A stretch of DNA of 64,000 nt from Gammaproteobacteria bacterium (GTDB lineage Bacteria > Pseudomonadota > Gammaproteobacteria > Pseudomonadales > Pseudomonadaceae): positions 47,778-111,777 of the forward strand of contig JAAYFI010000026.1 in the NCBI GenBank assembly GCA_012728315.1. Reading direction: 5' to 3'. Position numbers and translations under genes: made by a program. The notes below the pieces were generated by a model. It did no database searches and was not told where the DNA came from. It saw only the letters and a program-made list of their open reading frames with translations. Below, piece after piece: positions 35,127-44,372 of the stretch (within the stretch, counting starts at the first letter, position 1; the number at the start of each line of letters is the position of its first letter).

Positions 35127-37520
35127 ATGCCTGATTCAATTGTAAACGCACAGCGTTTATTGCCCGAACAACTGACCCGCACCTTTAACGGACAATTTAA
35201 CTTTACCAGTACTGCACAACTGCAGCCGCTCAATGGCGTGCTCGGTCAGACGCGTGCTGTGCAAGCACTGCAATTTGGCGTGGCCATGCAGCGCCATGGC
35301 TATAACGTTTTTGTTATGGGTGAATCAGGTACGGGGCGTTTTTCTTATACACGGCGTCACCTTATTGAGCAGGCTAAGCAGCAAGCAACCCCCTCTGACT
35401 GGCTTTATGTGAATCACTTCAGTGAAATGCGTGAACCTCACGCTGTGCAGCTGCCACCAGGGGAAGGGAGCCGTTTCTGTAGTGATATCAGCACCTTGCT
35501 GGATAATTTATTAGCGACTTTCCCTGCGGTTTTTGAAACGCCGGCGTGGCAGCAAAAGAAAAGTGCCATTGATCGTACCTTTAACCGCCGTTATGACCAG
35601 GCGCTAGATGTCGTTGAGAAGCTGGCGCTAGAAAAAAATATTGCGTTATACCGTGACAGCATCAATATCGCCTTTACGCCGATGTTTGAAGGTAAAGCTT
35701 TGGATGAGGCCGAGTTTGCTCAGCGTCCTGAGAGCGAACGTGAGCAATTTCATGCCAATATTGCTGTTCTTGAAGAACAGCTTAATAAAGAGCTATCGAG
35801 CCTGCCATTATGGAAGCGTGAGTCCAGTAATCAGTTGCGACAACTGAACGAAGAAACCATTGCTTTGGCTTTGGAGCCACTACTGGCACCGCTGGCGCAA
35901 AAGTATGCTGAGCATCCCTGTGTGGTGGCTTACTTACAGGCCATGCAGGCCAATTTGCTAAAAACTGTGGTTGAACAGCTGGTCGATGCAGATCACAGCG
36001 ATGCCGTTGCACGTAAGTTATTAGAAGAGCAGTACAGTCCAACTCTGTTGGTCGGGCACAATCCCGGTGAAGGCGCCCCTGTGGTGTTTGAGTCGCACCC
36101 TACTTACGATAATTTGTTTGGTCGTATTGAGTACAGTACCGATCAGGGGGTGCTGTATACCAGCTACCGGCAGTTGCGACCTGGCGCTTTGCATCGGGCG
36201 AATGGCGGCTATTTAATTTTGGAAGCCGAAAAGCTGTTGTCGGAGCCTTTTGTTTGGGAGGCTTTAAAGCGAGCTTTGCATTCGCGGCAGTTAAAAATGG
36301 AATCACCACTGGTCGAGCTGGGCCGTGTCGCCACCGTCACTTTGATTCCGCAAGTGATCCCCTTGCAAGTGAAAGTTGTGGTGATAGGCTCGCGCGAACT
36401 CTATTACGCACTGCAAGAGCTGGATCCTGATTTTCAAGAAATGTTTCGCATGTTGGTTGATTTTGATGAGGATATTCCGCTTACCGATGAAACCCTGACC
36501 CAGTTTGCACAGCTGCTGCATGCGCGTACCAGTGAAGAAGGCATGGCACCATTAACGGCTGCAGCAGTGCAGCAATTGGTGCGTTACAGCGCACGTTTAG
36601 CTGAGCATAAAGAGCGGTTATCTGCCAGCCTTGCGGATTTGTTTCAAGTGGTGAGCGAGGCTGACTTTATGCGTTGCAGTAGCGGTGCTGAGCTCACGGA
36701 TGCCGTGCATATTGAACAAGCCATTGCCGCCCGAATCACCCGTACAGGACGTGTTTCTGCGCGCATTATGGATGATATGTTGTCGGGTGTGATCTTGATT
36801 GATACACAAGGCGCGGCTGTTGGTAAATGCAATGGTTTAACGGTGCTGGCGGTTGGGGATTCTACCTTTGGGGTGCCGGCGCGTATATCCGCTTCAGTTT
36901 ATCCAGGCAGCAGCGGCATTGTGGATATTGAGCGCGAGGTTAGTTTAGGCCAGTCCATTCATTCCAAAGGCATGATGATTGTCACTGGCTATCTAGGTAG
37001 CCGATATGCGCAAGAGTTTCCCTTGGCTATTTCGGCGAGCATTGCTCTTGAGCAATCGTATGGCTATGTCGATGGCGACAGCGCCTCTTTGGGTGAAGTG
37101 TGTGCCTTGATTTCTGCTTTGTCACGCATACCGCTAAAGCAGTCATTTGCTATTACGGGTTCGATTAACCAGTTTGGTGAAGTGCAAGCGGTCGGCGGGG
37201 TGAATGAAAAAATCGAAGGGTTTTTCCGTTTATGCCAAGCGCGAGGCTTAAGCGGTGAACAAGGGGTGATTATTCCGCGTTCCAACGTGGTGAACTTGCT
37301 GCTGGATGAGGCGGTAGTGAATGCAGTGGCAGAAGATTTATTTCATATTTATGCCGTTGACGATGTTGATCAAGCCTTGAGCTTATTAAGTGGAACTGTT
37401 GCAGGCAGTATGGATGAGCAGCAGGCGTTCCCTGAAGGTTCGATAAACGCTTTGGTGGTTGAGCGTTTACGCAGTATTGCGGAGCTTAATTTGCCCAGTG
37501 AGGATGCCAGTAGTCCTTGA
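35127..37520 (+). CDS. Lon-like ATP-dependent protease (LonB/AAA_32 type)
   Basis: 797 aa. The N-terminal part has GYNVFVMGESGTGRFSYTRR near residue 62; the Walker A lysine is replaced by Arg (GTGR), usual in this AAA_32 subgroup. A second ATPase region has LHRANGGYLILEAEKLL and the sensor-like VVVIGSRELYYAL. The C-terminal Lon protease domain carries the catalytic serine in YVDGDSASLGEVCALI and the lysine in GGVNEKIEGFF. It therefore should be proteolytically active, but substrates are not known. A ribosome site AAGGAA precedes the ATG. In P. aeruginosa the same protease gene follows the DksA/TraR-like gene, so the arrangement is conserved. Confidence 0.9.
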   Translation: MPDSIVNAQRLLPEQLTRTFNGQFNFTSTAQLQPLNGVLGQTRAVQALQFGVAMQRHGYNVFVMGESGTGRFSYTRRHLIEQAKQQATPSDWLYVNHFSEMREPHAVQLPPGEGSRFCSDISTLLDNLLATFPAVFETPAWQQKKSAIDRTFNRRYDQALDVVEKLALEKNIALYRDSINIAFTPMFEGKALDEAEFAQRPESEREQFHANIAVLEEQLNKELSSLPLWKRESSNQLRQLNEETIALALEPLLAPLAQKYAEHPCVVAYLQAMQANLLKTVVEQLVDADHSDAVARKLLEEQYSPTLLVGHNPGEGAPVVFESHPTYDNLFGRIEYSTDQGVLYTSYRQLRPGALHRANGGYLILEAEKLLSEPFVWEALKRALHSRQLKMESPLVELGRVATVTLIPQVIPLQVKVVVIGSRELYYALQELDPDFQEMFRMLVDFDEDIPLTDETLTQFAQLLHARTSEEGMAPLTAAAVQQLVRYSARLAEHKERLSASLADLFQVVSEADFMRCSSGAELTDAVHIEQAIAARITRTGRVSARIMDDMLSGVILIDTQGAAVGKCNGLTVLAVGDSTFGVPARISASVYPGSSGIVDIEREVSLGQSIHSKGMMIVTGYLGSRYAQEFPLAISASIALEQSYGYVDGDSASLGEVCALISALSRIPLKQSFAITGSINQFGEVQAVGGVNEKIEGFFRLCQARGLSGEQGVIIPRSNVVNLLLDEAVVNAVAEDLFHIYAVDDVDQALSLLSGTVAGSMDEQQAFPEGSINALVVERLRSIAELNLPSEDASSP

Positions 37521-37550
37521 GACCAATGTGCCGTGCAGCGCTGAGTATAC

Positions 37551-37565
37551 ACAGAGTTATCCACA
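37551..37565 (+). promoter_or_regulatory. DnaA box in a 15-bp repeat, copy 1
   Basis: ACAGAGTTATCCACA contains the perfect DnaA box TTATCCACA (37557-37565). It lies just past the Lon-like gene stop. AGGGCAT follows at 37574-37580, as it does near copy 2. Confidence 0.75.
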
Positions 37566-37689
37566 GCTGCTGCAGGGCATAAGGCTGTTTTCGTAAGCTG
37601 GTTTTTTCATTTAACTCTAATTAAATCAATGTCTTAAGCTTGTTTTCTATGATTTAGAATGCCTGAGTCAAAGTTCGAACATCTTATTA

Positions 37690-37704
37690 ACAGAGTTATC
37701 CACA
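37690..37704 (+). promoter_or_regulatory. DnaA box in a 15-bp repeat, copy 2
   Basis: The same 15 bases as copy 1, with TTATCCACA at 37696-37704, 139 bp downstream in the same direction, again followed by AGGGCAT (37714-37720). The 304-bp gap 37521-37824 is A/T-rich between and after the boxes and holds no gene. It also must contain the aspA promoter. Confidence 0.75.
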
Positions 37705-37824
37705 TGTTGTTCTAGGGCATTATGTCGCAGTTAAACAACAGACAAGGTTAGCTTTAGCGGCCTGGAAAGCCTAAAATTAATCTATTAAATATTTTTAATA
37801 TTGGGTTGAAGGAGTGTGTGATCT

Positions 37825-39246
37825 ATGACTGCAACAGCGTTTCGTTCTGAACATGATTTATTAGGCTCTTTGCCAGTACCTAAAGATGCCTATTATGGTA
37901 TTCAAACGCTGCGGGCTATGCATAACTTCCATCTCTCTGGAGTGCCTTTGTCGCATTACCCCAACTTTGTCAGAGCCTTGGCGATGGTGAAACAGGCGGC
38001 AGCAGATGCCAATCATCAGCTGGGCTATTTAAACGATAAAAAACATGCGGCGATTTCTGCGGCTTGCATGCAACTGATTGAAGGCAAGCACCATGATCAG
38101 TTTATTGTCGATATGATCCAAGGCGGTGCAGGCACCTCAACCAATATGAATGCCAATGAGGTGATTGCAAACCTTGCTTTGGAAGCCATGGGTAAAGAAA
38201 AAGGCGAGTACAGTTTTTTACACCCCAATAATGATGTCAATATGGCCCAGTCGACCAACGATGCATATCCAACGGCCATTCGTGTCGGGCTTTTATTAGG
38301 TCATAATGACCTTTTAGAGAGTTTAGAGCGTTTAATTGGCGCTTTCTCTGACAAGGGTGATGAGTTTTCTCACGTTTTAAAAATGGGCCGCACGCAGCTG
38401 CAAGATGCGGTGCCAATGACTTTAGGGCAAGAGTTTAAAGCTTTTGCTGCCAACCTAAATCAAGACCTTAATCGCTTAAAAAGCTTGGCTGATGAGTTGT
38501 TTACCCCAGTTAACTTGGGCGGGACGGCGATTGGTACTGGGATCAATGCGGATCCACGCTATCAGGGTGTTGCGGTTGAGCGCTTAGCAGCGATTTGTGG
38601 CCATCCAATTAAAGCGGCGACTGACTTGATTGAAGCAACCTCAGATATGGGGTCTTTTGTAGCTTTTTCCGGCATGCTGAAGCGTACCGCGGTGAAGCTG
38701 TCGAAAATCTGTAATGACTTGCGCTTATTATCCAGTGGGCCACGCACAGGGATTAATGAAATTAACTTGCCGCCACGCCAACCTGGCAGCTCAATTATGC
38801 CGGGTAAAGTCAATCCGGTGATTCCTGAGGCGGTGAGTCAGGTGGCCTATGAGGTGATTGGTAATGACTTATCGCTCACTTTGGCTGCAGAGGCTGGGCA
38901 GTTGCAGTTGAACGTGATGGAGCCACTGATTGCTTGGAAAATGTTTGACTCGATCCGTTTGTTGCGCCGAGCGATGGATATGTTGCGTGAACATTGCGTG
39001 GTGGGTATTACCGCTAATGAGGAGCGCTGCCGTAGCTTGATGGAGCATTCTATCGGTTTAATTACAGCGCTTAATCCATATATCGGCTATGACAATGCCA
39101 CTCGAATCGCCAAGCTGGCATTGGAAAGTGGACGTGGCGTACTTGAGTTGGTGCGCGAAGAGCAATTACTCGATGATGAGTTGTTAGCGGATATTTTACG
39201 TCCAGAGCATATGATTGCGCCGCGCTTAGTGCCGCTAAAAGAGTAG
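37825..39246 (+). CDS. aspA: Aspartate ammonia-lyase
   Basis: 473 aa, the family's usual length (474 in P. aeruginosa). It converts aspartate to fumarate and ammonia. The start FRSEHDLLGSLPVPKDAYYGIQTLRA is AspA-like rather than FumC-like, and the signature loop GSSIMPGKVNPVIPE with the catalytic serine is present, as are GGAGTSTNMNANEVIAN and TSDMGSFVAFSG. GAAGGAG precedes the ATG. It ends at a strong two-way terminator shared with dsbB. Its promoter lies in the region with two DnaA boxes. Confidence 0.94.
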   Translation: MTATAFRSEHDLLGSLPVPKDAYYGIQTLRAMHNFHLSGVPLSHYPNFVRALAMVKQAAADANHQLGYLNDKKHAAISAACMQLIEGKHHDQFIVDMIQGGAGTSTNMNANEVIANLALEAMGKEKGEYSFLHPNNDVNMAQSTNDAYPTAIRVGLLLGHNDLLESLERLIGAFSDKGDEFSHVLKMGRTQLQDAVPMTLGQEFKAFAANLNQDLNRLKSLADELFTPVNLGGTAIGTGINADPRYQGVAVERLAAICGHPIKAATDLIEATSDMGSFVAFSGMLKRTAVKLSKICNDLRLLSSGPRTGINEINLPPRQPGSSIMPGKVNPVIPEAVSQVAYEVIGNDLSLTLAAEAGQLQLNVMEPLIAWKMFDSIRLLRRAMDMLREHCVVGITANEERCRSLMEHSIGLITALNPYIGYDNATRIAKLALESGRGVLELVREEQLLDDELLADILRPEHMIAPRLVPLKE

Positions 39247-39256
39247 TTTGGCACGC

Positions 39257-39294
39257 CTGCATCAGGCTCGGTTCAGTCACTGAGCCTGATGCAG
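39257..39294. terminator. Bidirectional terminator between aspA and dsbB
   Basis: CTGCATCAGGCTC (39257-39269) pairs perfectly with GAGCCTGATGCAG (39282-39294), a 13-bp stem with a 12-base loop between convergent genes. No long T-run is present on either side. Confidence 0.65.
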
Positions 39295-39312
39295 ATGGCT
39301 AAAACAACTCGG

Positions 39313-39810
39313 TTATAGAGCGTTTTTGCGCAAGACAATAAATACAGCAAAGAGCAACATGCTGATAAAGCTGATCATACTCAGCTCAGCAAGATTTAAC
39401 CCCAGCAGAGTCCAGTTAACTTCGGCGCAGTCAGCGGTGCCTTGTAGCATTTTTGTGATGATTTCCTGCAGTGGAAAAGCTTCGAGCATAAACTCCAAAG
39501 GTGGCAAGCACGCCGGCAGCTGATCTTCAGGCAAGCCTTGTAACCAGATTTGGCGGCCCGCAGTGGCGATACCAAAGCCTGCGGCAAGCATGGCCATTAC
39601 TGCATAGATGCGACGACCCACTATCCCAGGGTTATGCACCGTGGCCAGCAAGCAGATCAGGCCGAAAAGAACTACGGCAAAACGCTGCACATGACAGAGC
39701 GGGCAGGGCGAGAGGCCAACGATATGCTCGAGATACAGCGCGACAACAATCAGACCTGTACAGCCTAAAAATGCCAGTAAAAATAATAAGCGAGTGGAGG
39801 GAAGCTGCAT
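39313..39810 (-). CDS. dsbB: Disulfide bond formation protein B
   Basis: 165 aa inner membrane protein with four hydrophobic segments. It reoxidises DsbA and passes electrons to quinone. The first periplasmic loop contains the CXXC pair SPCPLCHVQR near residue 36-39. The second loop contains the other redox pair, Cys in QLPACLPP (near 100) and Cys in GTADCAEV (near 127), so all four essential cysteines are present. Monocistronic, convergent with aspA; the 142-bp gap to hemY holds that operon's terminator. Confidence 0.93.
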   Translation of the reverse strand: MQLPSTRLLFLLAFLGCTGLIVVALYLEHIVGLSPCPLCHVQRFAVVLFGLICLLATVHNPGIVGRRIYAVMAMLAAGFGIATAGRQIWLQGLPEDQLPACLPPLEFMLEAFPLQEIITKMLQGTADCAEVNWTLLGLNLAELSMISFISMLLFAVFIVLRKNAL

Positions 39811-39899
39811 TGAAACTCCTTGGCATTAGGTGGGGCCGCTGGTCTAGAGTGAACTGCACCCCTTGAGGAGGCGTAGCGCACTTAGAACACACAAAGACA

Positions 39900-39934
39900 A
39901 CAGCGTATCAACAACTACAGGGCTGATACGCTGT
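39900..39934 (-). terminator. Terminator of the hem operon (after hemY)
   Basis: On the minus strand ACAGCGTATCA pairs perfectly with TGATACGCTGT (stem 11 bp, loop 13), followed by TGTCTTTGTG. It starts about 19 bp past the hemY stop. Confidence 0.7.
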
Positions 39935-39952
39935 AAGACAATAGTATAGCCA

Positions 39953-41203
39953 CTATGGCGTGTCTTTTTGTAGTGCGGGTTGCGGCAATGCCGGTAAAGA
40001 CTGTTCTAATAGTTGAAAGCTTTCGGCAAACAACTGATTGCTGCGCTGGGTGTCGCCTAAGTGACTGAGGAGTCGTGCCAGCTCCGCACAGGTATGCGCT
40101 TGGCGATGCAGGCGCAAACTGCTTTCGAAGTAATCGCGGGCTTTGCCCCAGAGTTGATTGCGTAAACTTAAGCGTCCCAAGGCGCGCAGTAGAATAGGGT
40201 TGTCAGGTGCTTGCTTAAGCCAGCTTTCGGCCAGCTGTAATTGCCGCGCGCTATCCTTTGCCTGAGTACGTCCATACAGCTCGAGTAACTCATCATTTAG
40301 ATTGTTCTTGAGAGCATGGCGTAACAGTGACTCTGCTTGCTCTTGAGCGTTGAGACGCAAGAGCTCTGTGCAATAAGATGCGACCAATTGTGGGTCATGT
40401 TTAAGTTTGCTGGAGAGTTCTTGCCAAGCGTTATCCAGTGATTTGAGCGCTTGTTGGCTATCTTGACCGGCGGCCACTAAGGAGGCTGAGGCTAGACGCC
40501 CTGACCACGCTTGATATTCAATGCTCTGCAGTTGTTCGCTACTCAAACGTTTACATTTGCGTAAAGCCGGCAATAAGCCAATTAAGGCTGACCAGTCTTG
40601 CCGCTGGCGCAATAGAGCTTGCAAGCGCAAGAGTACTTCCGGGTGCTCGGGGTGCAGTTCGTGCATGGCTTGCAGAGTTTCTTGTGCGCCAATGTCATCG
40701 GCTCGTTGCAGTTGCAAATCGGCATGGGTGAGCGCAATGGCAACCTCTGCTGAAGGCTGCTTAATTAAAGCTTGCTCCAGTAACTCATCGGCCTCTTGGC
40801 TGTAACCCAGTTTTTCAGCGGCATTGGCGGCGCCTAAGAGGTACACCAAAGGTTTGCTTTCGCCTTGTGCAGCGCGACGTAGGTGGCGTAAAGCATTTTT
40901 CCAATGCCCTTGTGCGAGATCTAAAATGCCTTGCTCTGCCGCGTGACGTAACCGTCGGCTTTGGTTGCGGCTTGACCATGGATTAATCAGACCACTTGAT
41001 ACCAAGGTCATTTTAATCAAAGTACGCAAACCGTAGAGTACGGCAATGAGCCCAGACAGAACCGCTAGAAACACCCAGAGGCTTGATTCATAGCGAAAGG
41101 ACTTCCAGGAAATAAGGACATAGCCTGTGTGTTCTGCGATAAACATGCCAAGGGCAGCAGCACAGGCTACGACAATCAGCAGAATGAGGTAGATGCGTTT
41201 CAT
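39953..41203 (-). CDS. hemY: Heme biosynthesis-associated TPR protein HemY
   Basis: 416 aa. Two N-terminal membrane segments (about 4-24 and 40-62) are followed by a helical TPR region in the cytoplasm or periplasm. The family start MKRIYLILLIVV and LVSSGLINPWSSRNQSRR fit gamma-proteobacterial HemY (the TPR protein, not protoporphyrinogen oxidase). The function is unclear; it is thought to assist late heme synthesis. Its ATG overlaps the hemX stop (ATGA), and it is last in hemC-hemD-hemX-hemY. Confidence 0.92.
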   Translation of the reverse strand: MKRIYLILLIVVACAAALGMFIAEHTGYVLISWKSFRYESSLWVFLAVLSGLIAVLYGLRTLIKMTLVSSGLINPWSSRNQSRRLRHAAEQGILDLAQGHWKNALRHLRRAAQGESKPLVYLLGAANAAEKLGYSQEADELLEQALIKQPSAEVAIALTHADLQLQRADDIGAQETLQAMHELHPEHPEVLLRLQALLRQRQDWSALIGLLPALRKCKRLSSEQLQSIEYQAWSGRLASASLVAAGQDSQQALKSLDNAWQELSSKLKHDPQLVASYCTELLRLNAQEQAESLLRHALKNNLNDELLELYGRTQAKDSARQLQLAESWLKQAPDNPILLRALGRLSLRNQLWGKARDYFESSLRLHRQAHTCAELARLLSHLGDTQRSNQLFAESFQLLEQSLPALPQPALQKDTP

Positions 41204-42399
41204 AATGCACTTGACTCCTCTGGGCTGGGTTGCTGAGGGGTCGAGCGGGTTTTTATATAGGCTTCTAAAGTGAGCAGAGCGGTATTTAAATCAGGCAATT
41301 GTTGACTGACCTTTTGCTCTTGTAACTCACTGATTTGCCCTCTTAAACCTGCGACGCTTGGATCTTCAGCGCTAAAGTGTGTTGCCAAAATCGCTAGCGC
41401 TTGCTTGAGTGCTTGCTGATAGACCTCAGTTGCACCATTGAGTGCTGCCCATTGTGCTTGCTCCAATGCTAAGCCTAGCGCAAGTCGTACTTGGGTTAGG
41501 CTTTGGCCTGCTAGCAGCGGCTGCACTTGTTCGCTGGCATTAAAATCGATACGGACATAGCGCGAGATGGTTTCCCACCATTGCGCCCAACGTCCTGGAC
41601 CGTCACCCATCGCCACTTGAGCCTGCTGGCCTTGACCTTGCTGAAACTCAGGTGCGAGGTGGGTGAGCTCACTGGCCTGTTGCTGCAGTGCGCCGAGTTT
41701 CACAAATAAACCTGTGCGGTCTAAGGTGACATTACTTTTAAGCGCCGCGATGCTTTTTGCCAATTGTTCACGCGCTGCGAAGGCCGCCGGATCATTTTGT
41801 TCCAGTAAAATCTGATCGGCCGCTTGCAGCAAGAAACTTGCACTATTGGTATCGTGCAGTGCACTTAAGCGTAAACTGGCCATGCGCAATAAGTGCTCGG
41901 CTTCAGCTAAGCGCCAGTCTTGACGGCTGGCGCCTAAAATGGTCTCGAGGCGCTTAGATAACAACTGCTGCTCCGCTTGTACAGCGGCTAAAAGCTCGCG
42001 TCCTTGCTGTAATTGCTCGGCGGAGGGCATTTGTGCCAACGTTTGGCTGAGCTGCTGTTCGCGTTCAGCTAGGCTGGCGGTTTGCGCACGCATGCTGGAT
42101 AGCTGCTGTTGCTGTTGTGTGCTCAAATCTCCCGCTGTTTGGATTTGCATCACGCTCCACACGCCTGCACCCAGGCCACCGAGGCCAAATAGCAACGCCA
42201 GTACAGCTAAACCTTTACCTGAAGAATTGTTCTTGCTGGTGTTGCTTTGCGGCTTGATATCAGCCGTCTGCTGGCCAGCGGCGTGCTTATGGGGCGCCTG
42301 TTTAGAGGGTTGAGCAGCCGTTGCAGCGCTGTCGTGCTTGTTAGGGTTGGCAGCGGCTGTTGGTGTTTGGGCATCCGACTTTTCTGAAGAGTGGGTCAT
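41200..42399 (-). CDS. hemX: Membrane protein HemX (putative uroporphyrinogen-III C-methyltransferase family)
   Basis: 399 aa from ATG 42399, 10 bp after the hemD stop. The first 70 residues are Ala/Gln/Lys/Thr-rich and disordered. One membrane segment (about residues 75-95, LAVLALLFGLGGLGAGVW) and a long coiled coil with many Gln follow (about 100-175). The HemX domain ends with LRGQISELQEQKVSQQLPDLNTAL. Although labelled a methyltransferase in databases, it lacks any SAM-binding motif and is likely structural. The frame is open further upstream (to 42480) but overlaps hemD. Confidence 0.9.
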   Translation of the reverse strand: MTHSSEKSDAQTPTAAANPNKHDSAATAAQPSKQAPHKHAAGQQTADIKPQSNTSKNNSSGKGLAVLALLFGLGGLGAGVWSVMQIQTAGDLSTQQQQQLSSMRAQTASLAEREQQLSQTLAQMPSAEQLQQGRELLAAVQAEQQLLSKRLETILGASRQDWRLAEAEHLLRMASLRLSALHDTNSASFLLQAADQILLEQNDPAAFAAREQLAKSIAALKSNVTLDRTGLFVKLGALQQQASELTHLAPEFQQGQGQQAQVAMGDGPGRWAQWWETISRYVRIDFNASEQVQPLLAGQSLTQVRLALGLALEQAQWAALNGATEVYQQALKQALAILATHFSAEDPSVAGLRGQISELQEQKVSQQLPDLNTALLTLEAYIKTRSTPQQPSPEESSAL

Positions 42400-42409
42400 A
42401 ACTGAATCC

Positions 42410-43180
42410 TTATGCTGATGGTGCAGCTTGCGTGGCCAAGGCATCAAGCAATGCTTGGTTATTTGCGCCGCGACAATCAATAACCTGTTGAGCGCCTAAT
42501 TCATGGGCAATGTTAGCGACACGAGGACTGGGCACAAACAGCGTTAAAGATGCCAGTTTTGGCCAGTGCTCTCCAGCCAGTTCGATTAAATGACGCAAGC
42601 CTTGTTCGCTGCTGACGACCAGTCCGTTGAGCTGTTCTTGTTGAATGCGGGTTATTAATGTATCTGTAGGATAAACTGGTAAGCGTCTGCGATAAAGCGG
42701 TAAAAAATCCACCTGGACACCGCGCTGCTGGAGCTGCTCTGAGAGAAAGTTGCGGCCAACATCCGCGCGCATCACTAAGACACGCGGGTTGGCTGTATCC
42801 AAGGTCTCAATAAATTTTGGTAGAGCTAATAAGGCTTCGCTATCATCGCCGTGCTCGGGCCAGCTTACCGCTAAACCATAGTCAGCCAAGATTTGGCCTG
42901 AACCAGCACCTACAGTAAACCAATGCTGCTTGGCCGGTGGCTGTGGCCAATATTGGTCAAGCCGTTTTAATCCCAGTATGGCGGCCGGCTTGCTGACTAC
43001 AATCACGGCACAATACTGATCTAAATTGAGCAGCTGCGTACGTTGAGCTGGGGTTTCTGCTAGCTCTTGAATCTCTAACAGCGGCAAACTGCAGCTGTAA
43101 ATATGATGCTCAGCCAAAAGCGCCGCCAGCACGGCGCTGTCGGCTGCAGGTCGGGTGATGAGCAGGCGCCACTGTTTCAC
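42410..43180 (-). CDS. hemD: Uroporphyrinogen-III synthase
   Basis: 256 aa. It cyclises hydroxymethylbilane to uroporphyrinogen III. The sequence is poorly conserved in general, but [20 protein letters not shown] at the start, [29 protein letters not shown] and the late [20 protein letters not shown] fit the family's two-domain layout. It begins with GTG in a GTGA overlap with the hemC stop, indicating translational coupling. Position between hemC and hemX confirms the call. Confidence 0.93.
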   Translation of the reverse strand: MKQWRLLITRPAADSAVLAALLAEHHIYSCSLPLLEIQELAETPAQRTQLLNLDQYCAVIVVSKPAAILGLKRLDQYWPQPPAKQHWFTVGAGSGQILADYGLAVSWPEHGDDSEALLALPKFIETLDTANPRVLVMRADVGRNFLSEQLQQRGVQVDFLPLYRRRLPVYPTDTLITRIQQEQLNGLVVSSEQGLRHLIELAGEHWPKLASLTLFVPSPRVANIAHELGAQQVIDCRGANNQALLDALATQAAPSA

Positions 43181-44136
43181 TGTGCTGGGGTCTCTTCTGT
43201 ATACAGCTGCGCAAGAATGGCTCCAGCGCCTTGCGCTAATAAGTCTTCAGCCACTGCAATACCTAAGGCTTGCGCATCATTCTTATGCGCGCGTTGCTCT
43301 GCATAGAGCAGCACTGAGGCATCGGGCTGGCCAACAAAACCGCGTAGCCATAATTGCTCACCTTCCAAGACTGCATAGCAGGCGATAGGGACTTGGCAGC
43401 CGCCGTTGAGGTGTTTATTCAGCGCGCGCTCAGCTGTTACGCGCGCAGCGGTATCCGCATGGTGTAAGGGCTCAAGGAGCTTATGAATGGCTGTGTCCGC
43501 GCTGCGACACTCAATGCCGACCGCGCCTTGACCGCCCGAAGGTAGGCTGGTACTCACATCTAAGCTGCTACGGATGCGGTCGGCAAAACCTAAGCGCAGC
43601 AAGCCAGCAGCGGCCAGAATAATAGCGTCGTATTCACCGGCATCCAGTTTAGCTAAGCGGGTATTAACGTTACCGCGTAAAAAATTAACCACAAGATCAG
43701 GGCGTTGCGCGAGAATCTGCGCTTGGCGTCGCAGGCTGGAGGTTCCCACAATACTGCCGGGTGGTAATTCATCTAAGCTGGCGTAGGTATTGGAAACAAA
43801 AGCATCACGCGGATCCTCGCGCTCGCACACGCAGTACAAGCCTAAGCCTTCGGGGAAATCCATGGGCACGTCTTTCATGGAGTGCACGGCAATATCGGCT
43901 GTTTTGGACATTAACGCTGTTTGTAGTTCTTTAACAAACAGGCCTTTGCCGCCAATCTTCGCTAAGGGTGAGTCCAGCAGTTGATCACCGCGACTGACCA
44001 TAGGGACCAGCGTAACAGTTAAGTGGGGGTGCGCTGCTTCAAGCTCTGCTTTGACAAACTCGGCTTGCCAGAGTGCCAAAGCACTTTTACGGGTAGCGAT
44101 GCGCAGTTCAGTTATCGGTTCTTCACTCAATGACAT
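43177..44136 (-). CDS. hemC: Porphobilinogen deaminase (hydroxymethylbilane synthase)
   Basis: 319 aa. It joins four porphobilinogens into hydroxymethylbilane using a dipyrromethane cofactor. [44 protein letters not shown] (with the catalytic aspartate), [10 protein letters not shown] and [14 protein letters not shown] are present. The cofactor-attachment cysteine is in [13 protein letters not shown]. First gene of the hemCDXY operon; the 236-bp gap to algR upstream carries a terminator-like hairpin at 44279-44303. Confidence 0.96.
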   Translation of the reverse strand: MSLSEEPITELRIATRKSALALWQAEFVKAELEAAHPHLTVTLVPMVSRGDQLLDSPLAKIGGKGLFVKELQTALMSKTADIAVHSMKDVPMDFPEGLGLYCVCEREDPRDAFVSNTYASLDELPPGSIVGTSSLRRQAQILAQRPDLVVNFLRGNVNTRLAKLDAGEYDAIILAAAGLLRLGFADRIRSSLDVSTSLPSGGQGAVGIECRSADTAIHKLLEPLHHADTAARVTAERALNKHLNGGCQVPIACYAVLEGEQLWLRGFVGQPDASVLLYAEQRAHKNDAQALGIAVAEDLLAQGAGAILAQLYTEETPAQ

Positions 44137-44278
44137 AGTTATGATCCAACGTTGTAAATATTAATGAATGGATGATAACAGGCGCAGCGCCGGCTTGCCT
44201 CATGCTGTGTATCAAGTTTTTGCAGAGCGCTTAAAGTCAGCTCTGGATAATGACCTGCGCGGTTAAGGCAGAGTTAAC

Positions 44279-44303
44279 AAACAGCTAAAATCCACAGCTG
44301 TTT
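44279..44303 (-). terminator. Hairpin between algR and hemC
   Basis: AAACAGCT (44279-44286) pairs with AGCTGTTT (44296-44303) around 9 bases; on the minus strand the right arm runs into TTTGTTAAC. A second small inverted repeat CTGACA-GTTG-TGTCAG lies at 44341-44356, 17 bp past the algR stop. Either could end algZ-algR transcription. Confidence 0.5.
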
Positions 44304-44372
44304 TGTGTCAGTGCGCTTTTGTGCAGGTTTGTGCCAAGTCCTGACAGTTGTGTCAGCATGACCTCGTGCTTG

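Noticed and set aside
37551..37704. Main replication origin (oriC)
   Set aside because: Only two DnaA boxes, and none of the usual oriC neighbours (dnaA, dnaN, rpmH, gidA) are in the window.
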